Assembly (NCBI RefSeq): GCF_016888125.1
Contig: NZ_JACSWA010000361.1
Coordinates: forward strand, 1-57,980
Reading direction: 5' to 3'
Length of the DNA stretch: 57,980 nucleotides
Source of the DNA: Spirulina sp. CCY15215
Lineage (GTDB): Bacteria; Cyanobacteriota; Cyanobacteriia; Cyanobacteriales; Spirulinaceae
The position numbers and the translations under genes are program-made. Of this stretch, positions 35,508-44,368 are shown in pieces (position 1 is the first letter of the stretch; the number at the start of each line of letters is the position of its first letter). The notes beneath the pieces are model-generated. The model did not search any database. It was not told the DNA's origin and saw only the letters and a program-made list of their open reading frames with translations.

Positions 35508-35801
35508 CTAGTAAATTTCTTCTTCTTGGTGAGTCTGAATTTTGCAGTCTGAAGTCGGTTTAGCAACGCAAGTCAAAACAAAGCCTTGTGCAATTTGATC
35601 GTCATCCAAGAAAGATTGTTCGGATTGATCGACAGTACCTTCCAAGAGCTTACCTGCACAAGTTGAACAAGCACCAGCCCGACAGGAGTAGGGAATATCG
35701 TAGCCTTGTTCTTCGGCTACATCAAGAATAATCTCATCATCGGGAACAGTGATAGCGTGCTCGCCTTCTGGTGTTACTAAAGTAACTGTATACTCTGCCA
35801 T
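35508..35801 (-). CDS. petF: Plant-type [2Fe-2S] ferredoxin
   Basis: A 97-residue soluble electron carrier accepting electrons from photosystem I and giving them to FNR and other reductases. Cluster ligands are C40, C45 and C48 in [13 protein letters not shown] and C78 in VLTCVA. Length and the acidic C-terminus (QEEEIY) fit cyanobacterial photosynthetic ferredoxin I. A strong AGGAG Shine-Dalgarno lies 9 nt before the ATG. It stands alone, divergent from bvdR. Confidence 0.97.
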   Translation of the reverse strand: MAEYTVTLVTPEGEHAITVPDDEIILDVAEEQGYDIPYSCRAGACSTCAGKLLEGTVDQSEQSFLDDDQIAQGFVLTCVAKPTSDCKIQTHQEEEIY

Positions 35802-36125
35802 GAGTCGAACTCCTCTAAAGTTTGGATAGCAGCCTGTTGGCCTATAAATGTTTCATTTTCGATACTAAAGGAAAAGGTTCCTTGGTTTAGGCTGCATTAG
35901 AAATGAGAGTACGAATGAAATTTATCATAAATAATACTTATTGTGAATTTGTAGGAAGTATTTCCACAAAACAAAGATAGAAAAATTTCGGTAAGCCAGA
36001 ATACATCTAAGTTTTTCTACCTTTGGATAGAAGCCGATCGCAGATAATATCCCCTTGTTTTATAAATAGGTTTTTCTTATCTTTAAGAACAGTTACAATA
36101 GATAAAGAAAAAGTTCAACAATATT
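35802..36125. other. Divergent promoter region petF/bvdR
   Basis: A 324-bp AT-rich region between two divergent photosynthesis-related genes. No small gene seen. TACAAT at about 36095-36100 could be a -10 for bvdR, without a good -35. The petF leader is about 100 bp with no other clear boxes. Confidence 0.4.
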
Positions 36126-37121
36126 ATGAGTTATTTGCCCAAACCCATTAAGGTAGCCCTTGTCGGTACGGGTTATGTCGCCAAGCAAAGAGTTGCAGCC
36201 TTGGGAGAAGAAAGCGATCGCGCCCAATTGGTGGCGATCGCCGGGCGCGATCGCGCAAGTTTGCAGGCTTTATGCGCTATTTCTGGAGCCAGAGGAACTG
36301 AGTCTTGGCCAGAACTCCTACAAGCCCCGGATATTGATTTAATTATTATTGCTACCATTAACAGCGAACATGGCGCGATCGCCAAAGCTGCCATCGAAGC
36401 AGACAAGCACGTTATTTGCGAATATCCCCTCTCTCTCGATCCCAAAGAAGCCCAAATTATTATCAATAAAGCGCGATCGCGTCGTAAATTTCTCCACATC
36501 GAACATATTGAACTATTGGGAGGACTGCATCAAACCATGAGGCAATGGCTGCCTCAAATTGGTGAGGTGAACTATGCTCGCTATATTACTATTAAACCGA
36601 AGCATCCCACCCCCGAATCCTGGTCCTATCATGCCGATCTATTTGGTTTTCCCTTCAGTGCCGCACTCTCGCGCATTCACCGCTTTACCGATCTCTTCGG
36701 TACAGTACAATCCGTTAGCGGGCGATCGCGCTTTTGGCATCTGCCCGAGTCCAACCCCTATTACACAGCCTGTTTGTGTAAAGCGCAATTGTGTTTTAGC
36801 AACGGATTAATCGCCGATGTTGTTTATGGCAAAGGCGATCGTTTTTGGCAATCAACTCGTACTTTTGAACTGCATGGCAGTCAAGGAACCTTGATTTTTT
36901 CCACCGACAAAGGAGAACTAATTCGGGAGAGAGAAACGACTCCCATTGAAATTGGCAGTCGTCGGGGATTATTCGCCAAAGATACAACTCTAGCCCTAGA
37001 TAGCCTAATCCAAGGTAAACCGCTTTATGTTTCACCAACAGCCAGCCATTATGCTCTTGTGGTTGCCGATGCCATTCGCCAATCCACAAAAACCGGACTA
37101 ACAATCGAACTACAAAGCTAA
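36126..37121 (+). CDS. bvdR: Biliverdin reductase BvdR (Gfo/Idh/MocA fold)
   Basis: A 331-residue NAD(P)H-dependent reductase that turns biliverdin into bilirubin. The Rossmann motif GTGYVAKQR (about 15-23) begins the N-terminal domain. The rest follows the Synechocystis BvdR pattern closely, for example EYPLSL, HIEHIELLGGLHQ, RFTDLFGTVQ, YGKGDRFWQS and GSRRGLFAKDT. A generic Gfo/Idh oxidoreductase would not share these strings. Bilins feed phycobilisome assembly, and the apc operon lies 1.8 kb away. Loss of BvdR alters phycobilisomes in model strains. Confidence 0.92.
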   Translation: MSYLPKPIKVALVGTGYVAKQRVAALGEESDRAQLVAIAGRDRASLQALCAISGARGTESWPELLQAPDIDLIIIATINSEHGAIAKAAIEADKHVICEYPLSLDPKEAQIIINKARSRRKFLHIEHIELLGGLHQTMRQWLPQIGEVNYARYITIKPKHPTPESWSYHADLFGFPFSAALSRIHRFTDLFGTVQSVSGRSRFWHLPESNPYYTACLCKAQLCFSNGLIADVVYGKGDRFWQSTRTFELHGSQGTLIFSTDKGELIRERETTPIEIGSRRGLFAKDTTLALDSLIQGKPLYVSPTASHYALVVADAIRQSTKTGLTIELQS

Positions 37122-37143
37122 ACCAAGAACGACTCCCCGCTAT

Positions 37144-37164
37144 CAACTATCAACTATCAACTAT
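37144..37164. repeat. 7-bp tandem repeat (CAACTAT), three units
   Basis: Three perfect heptamers between bvdR and the convergent HD-like gene, extending to its stop codon. Same family as 1286-1320. Confidence 0.85.
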
Positions 37165-38531
37165 CAACTACTAACCGGAGTTAATAAAGCAACTTTGCGA
37201 CTATCAAACAGTTTTGAGAGACTGTCGGTGATAATTTCTACCACTTCTGGATCGCAATTGTCGAGAAAATCCTCCCCGCTAATTTCATCTTGGAAAAATG
37301 CCTTAGATCGATCCAACAAGTCGCGAATTTTATCAAAGCCGATAATATTCACAATTAAGGTGGTCAGGGGAGAATTTTTAATGTCGTAAGGAGAATCGCT
37401 AAAACGTCCCTTAGAGAGCAAATCAAATACTTCCTGTTCTGTTTCCCCGGTGAGAGGGTAACGGTTGGGAACATCCGGCAGAAAATCCTCTAGCTTTTCA
37501 ATGGGAAGTCCAAGGGGATTGAGTTCCCCCATAATCGTTGACAGAGGAATATTCCGGCCAAAGCGACGAGAAAGTGCTTCCAACAAAGCCATTGTAAATA
37601 ATTTGCTGGCGAGATAAAGTCGAGCAATTTTAATATTGCGATCGGCGCGATCGAGTTTATTGTAAAACTCTTGATCATTGGGTTCGCCTTTAAACTGTTG
37701 AAACACTAAATCGGGCTTAAGAAAGTTCATAAAACCCGCCATTTTCTGCAAAGCAACCCGATACTCATTCACCGTGTAAGAGCTAGGATTCTTAAGATTG
37801 TGATTGGTTTCTGGCAGCAAACTCCAAGTATTATCAAGAAAACGAGCAGAACTGGGATTAGCAAAACTTCCCACATCTCGATTGGCCATCCTCACGGCAC
37901 GTTGTACCGACTCAATCAATTCAGTTTCACTTAGTCCGATATTGAGCCTTTCGTTAGTTTCCTGAACGCGGAGATAAAGATGTTCTCCTGCGTGCAGTCC
38001 ATCCTTTTCGGGACGAAAAGGGATAGTGGCTTCAATACAAGTAACAATTTGTAAAAGTAACTTTTCATCTAAAAGGGTACGCAAAACCAGAGCGCAAACT
38101 AAAGCACTCAAAAACTCATTTTGCCCAGCAAAAGGTGATAGCTGCTGTCCGGGTTCAAACCCAAACGTTCCCATCACTAAATCGAATAATCTATCAGCAG
38201 GAAGATACTCCGCTTCGCGAATGTACAGATGTTCTTTGACCTCTTGAACAAAAGGTGAAATGTAAAAGGTTAGATTGAAATTGACGCTCTGATCGACCTG
38301 GACATAGACCAAATCATGAAATAAAGCCGCAAGGACTTCAATGGCATTAGCAGAACCCCCAACCTCAAAAATATGGTCTGGAGTGTGGAAATAACGCCAC
38401 GGTCCGGTCATCGTTTGGACGATTAAGGCAGTAATTCGCTCGAGCTCTCGTTTGTCAACATCGACTTTTAGTTGACTCATAGCCCACTCGAGCTTCTCGA
38501 GGCATTGTTCTTTATCCCGTTCAAAGTTCAT
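37164..38531 (-). CDS. Conserved protein with HD-superfamily-like metal-binding N-terminus
   Basis: A 455-residue soluble protein. Near the N-terminus, residues H49 and H53 (RYFHTPDHIFEV) and H72-D73 (LAALFHDLVY) match the layout of HD-domain hydrolases of the COG4339-like kind (HxxxH then HD). The remaining 370 residues are helical and unfamiliar. Likely a metal-dependent phosphohydrolase or a catalytically altered relative; the substrate is unknown. An ATG at 38531 and a GTG five codons upstream are both possible. It is divergent from apcA and shares its upstream region. Confidence 0.65.
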   Translation of the reverse strand: MNFERDKEQCLEKLEWAMSQLKVDVDKRELERITALIVQTMTGPWRYFHTPDHIFEVGGSANAIEVLAALFHDLVYVQVDQSVNFNLTFYISPFVQEVKEHLYIREAEYLPADRLFDLVMGTFGFEPGQQLSPFAGQNEFLSALVCALVLRTLLDEKLLLQIVTCIEATIPFRPEKDGLHAGEHLYLRVQETNERLNIGLSETELIESVQRAVRMANRDVGSFANPSSARFLDNTWSLLPETNHNLKNPSSYTVNEYRVALQKMAGFMNFLKPDLVFQQFKGEPNDQEFYNKLDRADRNIKIARLYLASKLFTMALLEALSRRFGRNIPLSTIMGELNPLGLPIEKLEDFLPDVPNRYPLTGETEQEVFDLLSKGRFSDSPYDIKNSPLTTLIVNIIGFDKIRDLLDRSKAFFQDEISGEDFLDNCDPEVVEIITDSLSKLFDSRKVALLTPVSS

Positions 38532-38919
38532 CCAGACTTGTTGCACCTTTCACTTGACTTAACGCTATTTTAGCTAGACCTGTGGAAAGACGATCGATCT
38601 TTCTTGGACTTTCCTGGGAAAAATTGACGAAAGACGAAAAATTCAGAATTTTTGCATTTTTCGGCAGAGTTTTCCCCCTTGAAGGAAATTTTAGCGATTT
38701 TTTCTGGCGATCGCACTCTTTCCCAAGAAAATTTTCCCAAAAATGAGGATAAACATTACAAAATATTAAGAAGTAATCGCCAAGGACAACAGAATGCCGG
38801 ACAATAATCTCGGAAGGTTGCTGACTGGGACGGTGCTGGAAAGCATCTAAACCCCTTGGGGAGAAATGCAATCGAGCAAACGTATCCAGTCGGATTTTTT
38901 TTGTTGGAGGAATCCATAG
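38532..38919. promoter_or_regulatory. Upstream region of the apcABC operon
   Basis: A 388-bp region containing the apcA promoter and untranslated leader and the divergent HD-like gene's promoter. A strong GGAGG Shine-Dalgarno sits about 10 nt before the apcA ATG. A TACAAA/AAATAT stretch near 38760 is a possible -10; no convincing -35 was seen, which is common for highly expressed phycobiliprotein operons. No gene in it. Confidence 0.45.
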
Positions 38920-39405
38920 ATGAGTATCGTCACGAAATCCATCGTGAATGCCGACGCTGAGGCTCGTTACCTCAGCCCTGGCGAGTTAGATCGTATTAAG
39001 GCCTTTGTTACCAGTGGCGACAGCCGCCTGCGGATCGCTCAAGTTTTGACCGAATCCCGCGAGCGCATCGTTAAAGAAGCCGGCGATCGCTTATTTCAAT
39101 CCCGTCCCGATATCGTTTCCCCTGGTGGTAATGCTTACGGCGACGAAATGACCGCGACCTGCTTGCGAGACATGGACTACTACCTGCGCTTGATCGTTTA
39201 CGGTATTGTTGCCGGCGATATCACCCCCATCGAAGAGATCGGTTTAGTGGGCGTAGCAGAAATGTACAAGTCCTTGGGAACCGACATCGGCGCAGTTGCC
39301 AAAAGTGTTGGTTTGATGAAAAACGTTGCCAGTTCTTTATTGTCTGGTGAAGATGCTTCCGAAGCTGGTACTTACTTCGATTATGTTGCGAGTGCAATGG
39401 GATAG
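38920..39405 (+). CDS. apcA: Allophycocyanin alpha subunit
   Basis: A 161-residue globin-like phycobiliprotein of the phycobilisome core. It covalently carries phycocyanobilin at Cys81 ([12 protein letters not shown]). Length and sequence fit ApcA and not ApcD, which differs around the chromophore pocket. Pairs with ApcB to form trimers that pass energy towards the terminal emitters. First gene of the operon, preceded by a strong Shine-Dalgarno. Confidence 0.98.
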   Translation: MSIVTKSIVNADAEARYLSPGELDRIKAFVTSGDSRLRIAQVLTESRERIVKEAGDRLFQSRPDIVSPGGNAYGDEMTATCLRDMDYYLRLIVYGIVAGDITPIEEIGLVGVAEMYKSLGTDIGAVAKSVGLMKNVASSLLSGEDASEAGTYFDYVASAMG

Positions 39406-39499
39406 GCAAAGTAGTGCCACCCTTCTTCTCAAGCGTTAATTTCAATCCGCTTTTGCGGCTCGCAATCTATAAAGATTAGCTCAAATAAGGAAATCAAAA

Positions 39500-39985
39500 A
39501 TGCAAGACGCAATTACTGCTGTTATCAATTCTGCCGACGTTCAAGGAAAATACCTTGATAGTTCTGCAATGGATAAGCTCAAGGGCTATTTCCAAAGCGG
39601 ACAACTTCGAGTTCGTGCCGCTAGCGCTATCAGCGCCAATGCTGCCGGAATCGTCAGAGATGCCGTCGCTAAAGCCCTGTTGTATTCCGACATCACCCGT
39701 CCTGGTGGCAATATGTACACCACTCGTCGTTATGCTGCTTGCATCCGCGACTTGGACTACTACTTACGCTATGCAACCTACGCAATGCTTGCTGGGGATC
39801 CCTCCATCTTGGATGAGCGGGTTCTCAATGGTTTAAAAGAAACCTATAATTCTTTAGGCGTTCCCGTTGGCGCAACCGTTCAAGCTATCCAAGCCATGAA
39901 AGAAGTCACGGCTGGCTTAGTCGGTGCTGACGCTGGAAAAGAAATGGGCGTTTATTTCGACTATATCTGTTCTGGCTTAAGCTAA
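39500..39985 (+). CDS. apcB: Allophycocyanin beta subunit
   Basis: A 161-residue core phycobiliprotein with the bilin-binding Cys81 in [11 protein letters not shown] and the Asn71 ([10 protein letters not shown]) that is methylated in known beta subunits. It partners with ApcA, whose gene ends 94 bp upstream. An AAGGAAAT Shine-Dalgarno precedes the ATG. A hairpin just after the stop codon separates it from apcC. Confidence 0.98.
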   Translation: MQDAITAVINSADVQGKYLDSSAMDKLKGYFQSGQLRVRAASAISANAAGIVRDAVAKALLYSDITRPGGNMYTTRRYAACIRDLDYYLRYATYAMLAGDPSILDERVLNGLKETYNSLGVPVGATVQAIQAMKEVTAGLVGADAGKEMGVYFDYICSGLS

Positions 39986-39995
39986 ACCCAAGAAG

Positions 39996-40018
39996 CAAAT
40001 CAACGGTAAGTTGATTTG
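39996..40018 (+). promoter_or_regulatory. Hairpin in the apcB-apcC spacer
   Basis: Perfect 9-bp stem CAAATCAAC (39996-40004) with GTTGATTTG (40010-40018) around the loop GGTAA, starting 11 bp after the apcB stop. No T run follows, so it looks more like an mRNA-stabilising or partial-termination structure. This would fit the much lower need for the linker ApcC than for ApcA and ApcB. Confidence 0.6.
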
Positions 40019-40315
40019 AATTCTGCACAAGTAAGTTCGGGAAGTCAGGGAGCAAGTATTAGTGGGTCAAAGACTTATTTTACTGGCTCGAGGTAGGTTT
40101 TAACCTCTATTATTGGCACTTTGATTCCCGAACTTTGTCATGTATTTGTGATGTACTTATATATCTCGCAAACCTAGAATACTACAACAAAGCATGATGC
40201 AAAGCATGATGTGCTCTTGTGGTAGGATTAAAGCAAATCAACCCTTTTTTTTCAGCTTTTTAAGAACCTTGTGTCTTGTAAGAGCATAAATACTAAGTTT
40301 AGGAGCGGTAAATCC
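40019..40315. other. apcB-apcC spacer
   Basis: About 300 bp with no gene. It contains a 12-bp direct repeat (aaagcatgatgc/t) near 40190-40213 and an AGGAG Shine-Dalgarno before apcC. It may carry a secondary apcC promoter. Confidence 0.5.
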
Positions 40316-40519
40316 ATGAGAATGTTTAAAGTTACGGCTTGTGTCCCCAGTCAGACGCGCACTCGCACCCAGCGCGAACTGCAAAACACCTATTTCACCA
40401 AGCTCGTTCCTTTCGATAATTGGTTTCGCGAGCAACAGAGAATCATGAAAATGGGCGGTAAGATTGTTAAAGTTGAACTAGCAACGGGCAAACAAGGTGT
40501 GAATGCTGGGTTACTTTAA
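40316..40519 (+). CDS. apcC: Phycobilisome core linker Lc7.8
   Basis: A 67-residue linker that caps and stabilises allophycocyanin trimers in the core. The sequence start MRMFKVTACVPSQTRTRTQ and the middle LVPFDNWFREQQRI are diagnostic of ApcC (CpcD-like fold). The ATG at 40316 is chosen from family length and a Shine-Dalgarno AGGAG about 10 nt before it. Third gene of the apc operon, 330 bp after apcB. Confidence 0.97.
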   Translation: MRMFKVTACVPSQTRTRTQRELQNTYFTKLVPFDNWFREQQRIMKMGGKIVKVELATGKQGVNAGLL

Positions 40520-40556
40520 TTAGACTCAATAATTAGACTCAATAATTAGACTCAAT
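40518..40556. repeat. Three tandem 13-bp units (aattagactcaat)
   Basis: Three perfect copies start at the apcC stop codon. Non-coding, between apcC and its terminator. Confidence 0.9.
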
Positions 40557-40602
40557 TACTCAATTAGAGTGAGATAGAGCGAGAAATACCGAAATAGTTG
40601 GG

Positions 40603-40630
40603 GGGAGGTCGATCGCCGACCTCTCTTTTA
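40603..40630 (+). terminator. Terminator of the apcABC operon
   Basis: GAGGTCG (40605-40611) pairs with CGACCTC (40617-40623) around ATCGC, followed by TCTTTTAG. A GC-rich stem with a T run at the end of the operon makes a good rho-independent terminator candidate. Confidence 0.6.
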
Positions 40631-40678
40631 GTTTGTTTATGTTAGTTTGTTTATGGAGAAAGGTGATGCTAGAGAGTT

Positions 40679-42655
40679 CTATGGCAATGTATCGGTGGTT
40701 AGAGTTAACTTATAACTCAAAGTCTCATTAGAGCGAGAAACAATGACAATTTGATAAACTCCCGTGGCGGGTAACTTTCCCGACCAATTCAGTTCTTGGG
40801 AATCCGATCGCAAGGCTTCCCCATTCGGGGTATAAACTGAAAATCCCATTGCTTGATCCGTCAGCACAGAGGTTGCGATAGATTGGCCTTCCTCGAGGCG
40901 AGCCAGAAAAACCTTTCCCTCACCTGGTTTGAGACTTCCCTCCTCGTCAACACTGGCTTTGCCCTTGGAAAATACCAAAGTTTGCAAACTCGTACCATCT
41001 TGCAGTGCTTTGACCTTATCGAGAGCGATCGCCTGCCAAACCTGACCGATCGCCTGACTCAAAAAGTCCTTGTTTTTCCATTCCGGGAAATAGAGAAAAA
41101 AAGCTGCATCTGCTAGATCGATCGCCGCACTGTTGCTGACATTCAACTCATTTACTTCCCGCTTCCAGCGATCGCGATCGATGCGCCGATATCGTCCTAA
41201 CCCTCCCCTCGCTTCAGCACTCAAACTTTCAAGGCGATCGAGAAGTTGAGCCGATGTGACATCAATAGTTTCTCGCCAAACCGCATCTTTAGGATCATCA
41301 CTTGGAGTTCGTCCTCTTTTTTGGGCATCTTTTACCCCGACTTCCTCTGCTACTAAGCCTTGAAAAAACTCATAATCGATCGCCATCTTCAAGCGGCGAT
41401 CGCGCAAAGCTAATTTACGCTGACGTTCGCTTTCCGGTAGACTTTCCGAAGGTTCGGGTTCGGGATCATCCGCCGCCGGGAAACTTAAGGCTTCCGCTTG
41501 GCCCAAACTGGGAGGCGGTGCTTCTACCCTGGGAGAAATATCCAATTCTGGTAACTCTTCTGGGGAGGAAAGTTGAGTTTTGAGCCAGGTTTGCCCCACA
41601 AACCAACCTATCGCCCCAGCCCCAACAATAAAGCCCACTGCAAAAACAAATTGCAGGAGAAACTTGAATACTTGCACACCAAAATTGCGCCGGTCGGAAA
41701 AAAGAGGTTGGGTCATCTCGATAGGGGATGGAGGTGCTGCAGTTCCCGCAGAGTGCTTGCCTTTACTGGGAATTAAAGACGAACGGGGAATCTCGCGCAG
41801 GGCGCTGATGACATCATACGCACTATGATAGCGATCGCCCGGATGTTTGGCCAGCATTTTTTGTAGGATGACATTAAATTGGGCAGAAAGTTTAACTTGT
41901 CCGTGCCAGTCCCATTCTCCAGTTTTGGGATCGATTAATTGTAGAGGTTCTTGCCCCGTCAGCATCACGGTGACGGTTGCCGCGATCGCGTAGAGGTCGC
42001 TATAAGTAAAAATAATCCCTTTTTGTAACTGTTCCGGGGGAGCATAACCTGGTTTGCCTAAAGGCATTGGTAGGGGGGTTGTTGTGGGATCTCCCAACTC
42101 CACGGAAAGGGTAGCGAGGACTTGGGCAATACCGCCAAAATCCCCTAAAATCAAGCGTCCGTCTCCTTGCCGAAAAAGGATATTTTCCGGGGAAATGTGG
42201 CGATGGATGACTCCCATAGAGTGAATGTAATTGAGCAGGGATGCAAGCTGATAGAGCAAGCGCAGTCCTTCCGTTTCGCTAAACTTGCGCCCCTGTATCC
42301 AACGGGCATCGAGGAGCGATCGCAAAGTTTGCCCCTCTATATAATCCTGAACCAGTAATACCTTGCCTCGCTCTTCATGCCGAAAACAGGTCAGATGATG
42401 CACTTTGAGAATTTGAGCGTGATCGAGACGATAGAGAATATCAGCTTCACGGGCAAAGAGTTGCTCCGCCTTGGCAAAAACATCTGGGGTTCGTAGAGTA
42501 AAGGTAAATTCTTTCAAGGCAAAATGAGCGTTTGAGCCTTGCAGGTCTTCCACTAAATAGGTTGTCCCCAAACTGCTGCTCTGGGCTAATTCTCTGATAA
42601 CTCGATAGCGATCGCCTTTAATTTCCTCAGACTCAACAGAACTGACCATAAACAT
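40679..42655 (-). CDS. Membrane-anchored Ser/Thr kinase-like protein, catalytic Asp replaced by His
   Basis: A 658-residue Hanks-type kinase fold (about 16-285). It keeps ATP-binding Lys48, a C-helix Glu near 70, N158 and DFG (172-174). The catalytic-loop HRD reads HRH (151-153), so the general-base Asp is His, and the Gly loop is degenerate (ELAQSSSLGTTY). Next come a linker, one transmembrane helix (about 335-358), a Pro/Glu-rich stretch and an extracytoplasmic domain (about 430-658) with a jelly-roll-like end. The His at 153 predicts a pseudokinase or unusual mechanism. Converges on apcC. Confidence 0.85.
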   Translation of the reverse strand: MFMVSSVESEEIKGDRYRVIRELAQSSSLGTTYLVEDLQGSNAHFALKEFTFTLRTPDVFAKAEQLFAREADILYRLDHAQILKVHHLTCFRHEERGKVLLVQDYIEGQTLRSLLDARWIQGRKFSETEGLRLLYQLASLLNYIHSMGVIHRHISPENILFRQGDGRLILGDFGGIAQVLATLSVELGDPTTTPLPMPLGKPGYAPPEQLQKGIIFTYSDLYAIAATVTVMLTGQEPLQLIDPKTGEWDWHGQVKLSAQFNVILQKMLAKHPGDRYHSAYDVISALREIPRSSLIPSKGKHSAGTAAPPSPIEMTQPLFSDRRNFGVQVFKFLLQFVFAVGFIVGAGAIGWFVGQTWLKTQLSSPEELPELDISPRVEAPPPSLGQAEALSFPAADDPEPEPSESLPESERQRKLALRDRRLKMAIDYEFFQGLVAEEVGVKDAQKRGRTPSDDPKDAVWRETIDVTSAQLLDRLESLSAEARGGLGRYRRIDRDRWKREVNELNVSNSAAIDLADAAFFLYFPEWKNKDFLSQAIGQVWQAIALDKVKALQDGTSLQTLVFSKGKASVDEEGSLKPGEGKVFLARLEEGQSIATSVLTDQAMGFSVYTPNGEALRSDSQELNWSGKLPATGVYQIVIVSRSNETLSYKLTLTTDTLP

Positions 42656-42730
42656 TTACTTGTTCGTATTCCCACCAGTGTAAAAGATAAAAGATGAATT
42701 TTGCCTACTCCCCAAACTCTCCACTCCCTT

Positions 42731-43342
42731 CTACTCCTCTCTCACACTTTGAGGTACTCTAACCGAGGAAAGATTGGCGATCCCCCGTAAATTTTGAGTG
42801 CGAATTAATTCGTTAAAGGTCAAGCTAGAGCGTCCTTCTAACTTCACTGTGGCTTCAATTCCCATTAATAGGTATTGTGCCGCTTCTGCTTCGCTATACC
42901 CCCGTCGGGTCGCTACTTGAATCGCCTCTTCGTCAACATCAATTTCTCGTTTTGTACCGCGATATCCTCGCCATAGGTGACGCAAGGCGATCGCACTTAG
43001 TCCTCCAGCGACAACAACTCCGGTTAGATCCCCTTGAGTAAATTCCGCGATCGTTCCCACCAAACCGATCGCGGCCAAGCCTTGATAAATATCCGGTTTA
43101 AACCATTGCACTCCTGTTAACCAAACCACTGATCGCAGCAGTAGCAAATCTCGCTCTTGCCTTTTTAATTGTTGCCATAGGTCAAAATTGAGATAAATTG
43201 GGCGCGTTTTCCGCTTCCAAGGTAAGGGAAACTCCATCTCAATCACCTTAGTTTGTTGAGGCTTACTAACAACCTGGCAATACATTCGCCCGGAAGCAGG
43301 CATCAACTCTTTCAAGCGCTGAATTTCAACATCTGGGTTCAT
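42731..43342 (-). CDS. DUF3318 domain membrane protein
   Basis: A 203-residue cyanobacterium-specific protein. The start MNPDVEIQRLKELMPASGRM and the core FPLPWKRKTRPIYLNFDLW are typical of DUF3318. A hydrophobic region (about 85-118) gives one or two membrane helices, and the C-terminal third is soluble. ATG at 43342 is preferred over an upstream TTG. Its 5' region runs into the kinase gene on the 3' side with a 75-bp gap. Function unknown. Confidence 0.82.
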   Translation of the reverse strand: MNPDVEIQRLKELMPASGRMYCQVVSKPQQTKVIEMEFPLPWKRKTRPIYLNFDLWQQLKRQERDLLLLRSVVWLTGVQWFKPDIYQGLAAIGLVGTIAEFTQGDLTGVVVAGGLSAIALRHLWRGYRGTKREIDVDEEAIQVATRRGYSEAEAAQYLLMGIEATVKLEGRSSLTFNELIRTQNLRGIANLSSVRVPQSVREE

Positions 43343-43417
43343 TTCCACGAACAATTATCAATGAACAATGATTAATCTCCGTAGGGGTTTGGTCTCCAAA
43401 CCCTCTTACGCTAGGGC

Positions 43418-43531
43418 GCAAGCATTGCGCCCCTACGCAAGCATTGCGCCCCTACGCAAGCATTGCGCCCCTACGCAAGCATTGCGCCCCTACGCAAGCA
43501 TTGCGCCCCTACGCAAGCATTGCGCCCCTAC
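43418..43531. repeat. Six tandem 19-bp units (gcaagcattgcgcccctac)
   Basis: Six exact copies of a 19-bp unit, each holding the palindrome core GCAAGCATTGCGC. It resembles the GTAGGGGCGCAATGC-type dispersed repeats seen in filamentous cyanobacteria. It ends four bases inside the 3' end of the following gene. The apparent plus-strand protein is just repeat translation. Confidence 0.95.
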
Positions 43532-44319
43532 TCCTCACTCCCTTTTAAAGTAGGTTCTAGGGTCGAGTAAACCGCATCAATTTGTTCTGATGCGCTTTCT
43601 GTGGCTGCGATCGCCAAAATGACCAGGCGACCTGGAACCTGACGAGAAAGTAAAATACCTTTCATGGGGGTGCGATCGCGTCCCATCGTTAAAGCGCCTT
43701 CCCAGGGGACGATCGCCCCTCCCAATTCGCTCTCTACGGCTTCATAAGCACCCGTTACGATGCCTTCTCCTCGGTTGAAGGTATCGATCGCCACTTGAGA
43801 TAATGCCCATTCTCGTAGGGGTGCATCGGCAGCACGGGGACGCACGGCGACGGTATAAGCCAGTTGACCGTCAGGAGATTCAAACAAAGGCACTCCCGTG
43901 ATGACAGATTGATTAAATCCCTCAATAATCCCTACTTGAAAGCGATCGCTAGGGTCTTGATAGGGTTTTTCTGAAAGAGGTAAAGCAGATTGAGTAACGG
44001 GATCTGCTTCTGGGGTTGGGGTTTCTGTGGGAGAAGGCGTTGCTTCTGGAGTTGGCGTTTCTGTGGGAGAAGGGGTTGCTTCTGGAGTAGGGGTTTCTGT
44101 GGGAGAAGGCGTTTCCGTTGGAGAAGGCGTTACTTCTGGGGTTGACTCTGGCGTAGGAGTTGCTTCCGGTGTCGGACTTTCTTCCGCAGCCGGGGTTTGC
44201 GCCTGCACGATCGCCCCAGAATGAGGTTGTTTCGCAAATTGTAGAGGTTGTCCGTAGGCGATCGCAGCCATAGCTACGACCAAGGCCAAACCGATGAACC
44301 AAAAGCGATTAGTTTTCAT
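43528..44319 (-). CDS. Secreted Thr/Pro/Glu-repeat protein with conserved C-terminal domain
   Basis: A 263-residue protein with an N-terminal signal or anchor helix (about 6-24) and a low-complexity linker (about 45-105) of PTPEATPSPTET-like units. A folded domain (about 115-260) includes DRFQVGIIEGF and TGVPLFESPDG. The domain resembles a cyanobacterial conserved exported protein without assigned function. The DNA of the linker is itself repetitive, so its length may vary. Likely periplasmic or thylakoid-lumenal. Confidence 0.7.
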   Translation of the reverse strand: MKTNRFWFIGLALVVAMAAIAYGQPLQFAKQPHSGAIVQAQTPAAEESPTPEATPTPESTPEVTPSPTETPSPTETPTPEATPSPTETPTPEATPSPTETPTPEADPVTQSALPLSEKPYQDPSDRFQVGIIEGFNQSVITGVPLFESPDGQLAYTVAVRPRAADAPLREWALSQVAIDTFNRGEGIVTGAYEAVESELGGAIVPWEGALTMGRDRTPMKGILLSRQVPGRLVILAIAATESASEQIDAVYSTLEPTLKGSEE

Positions 44320-44368
44320 TAGTTGGTAACGGGTAACGGGTGACTCATCTAAATTAAAGTTGACTAAA

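Noticed and set aside
36126-37121. Generic Gfo/Idh/MocA sugar dehydrogenase
   Set aside because: Many strings match biliverdin reductase specifically, and phycobilisome genes are near.
43368-43553. Plus-strand frame of repeated ALRPYASIAPLRKHC units
   Set aside because: It is simply the translation of the 19-bp tandem repeat.
44027-44224. Val/Gly/Ser repeat protein on the plus strand
   Set aside because: It is the antisense of the Thr/Pro/Glu-rich linker of the opposite gene.
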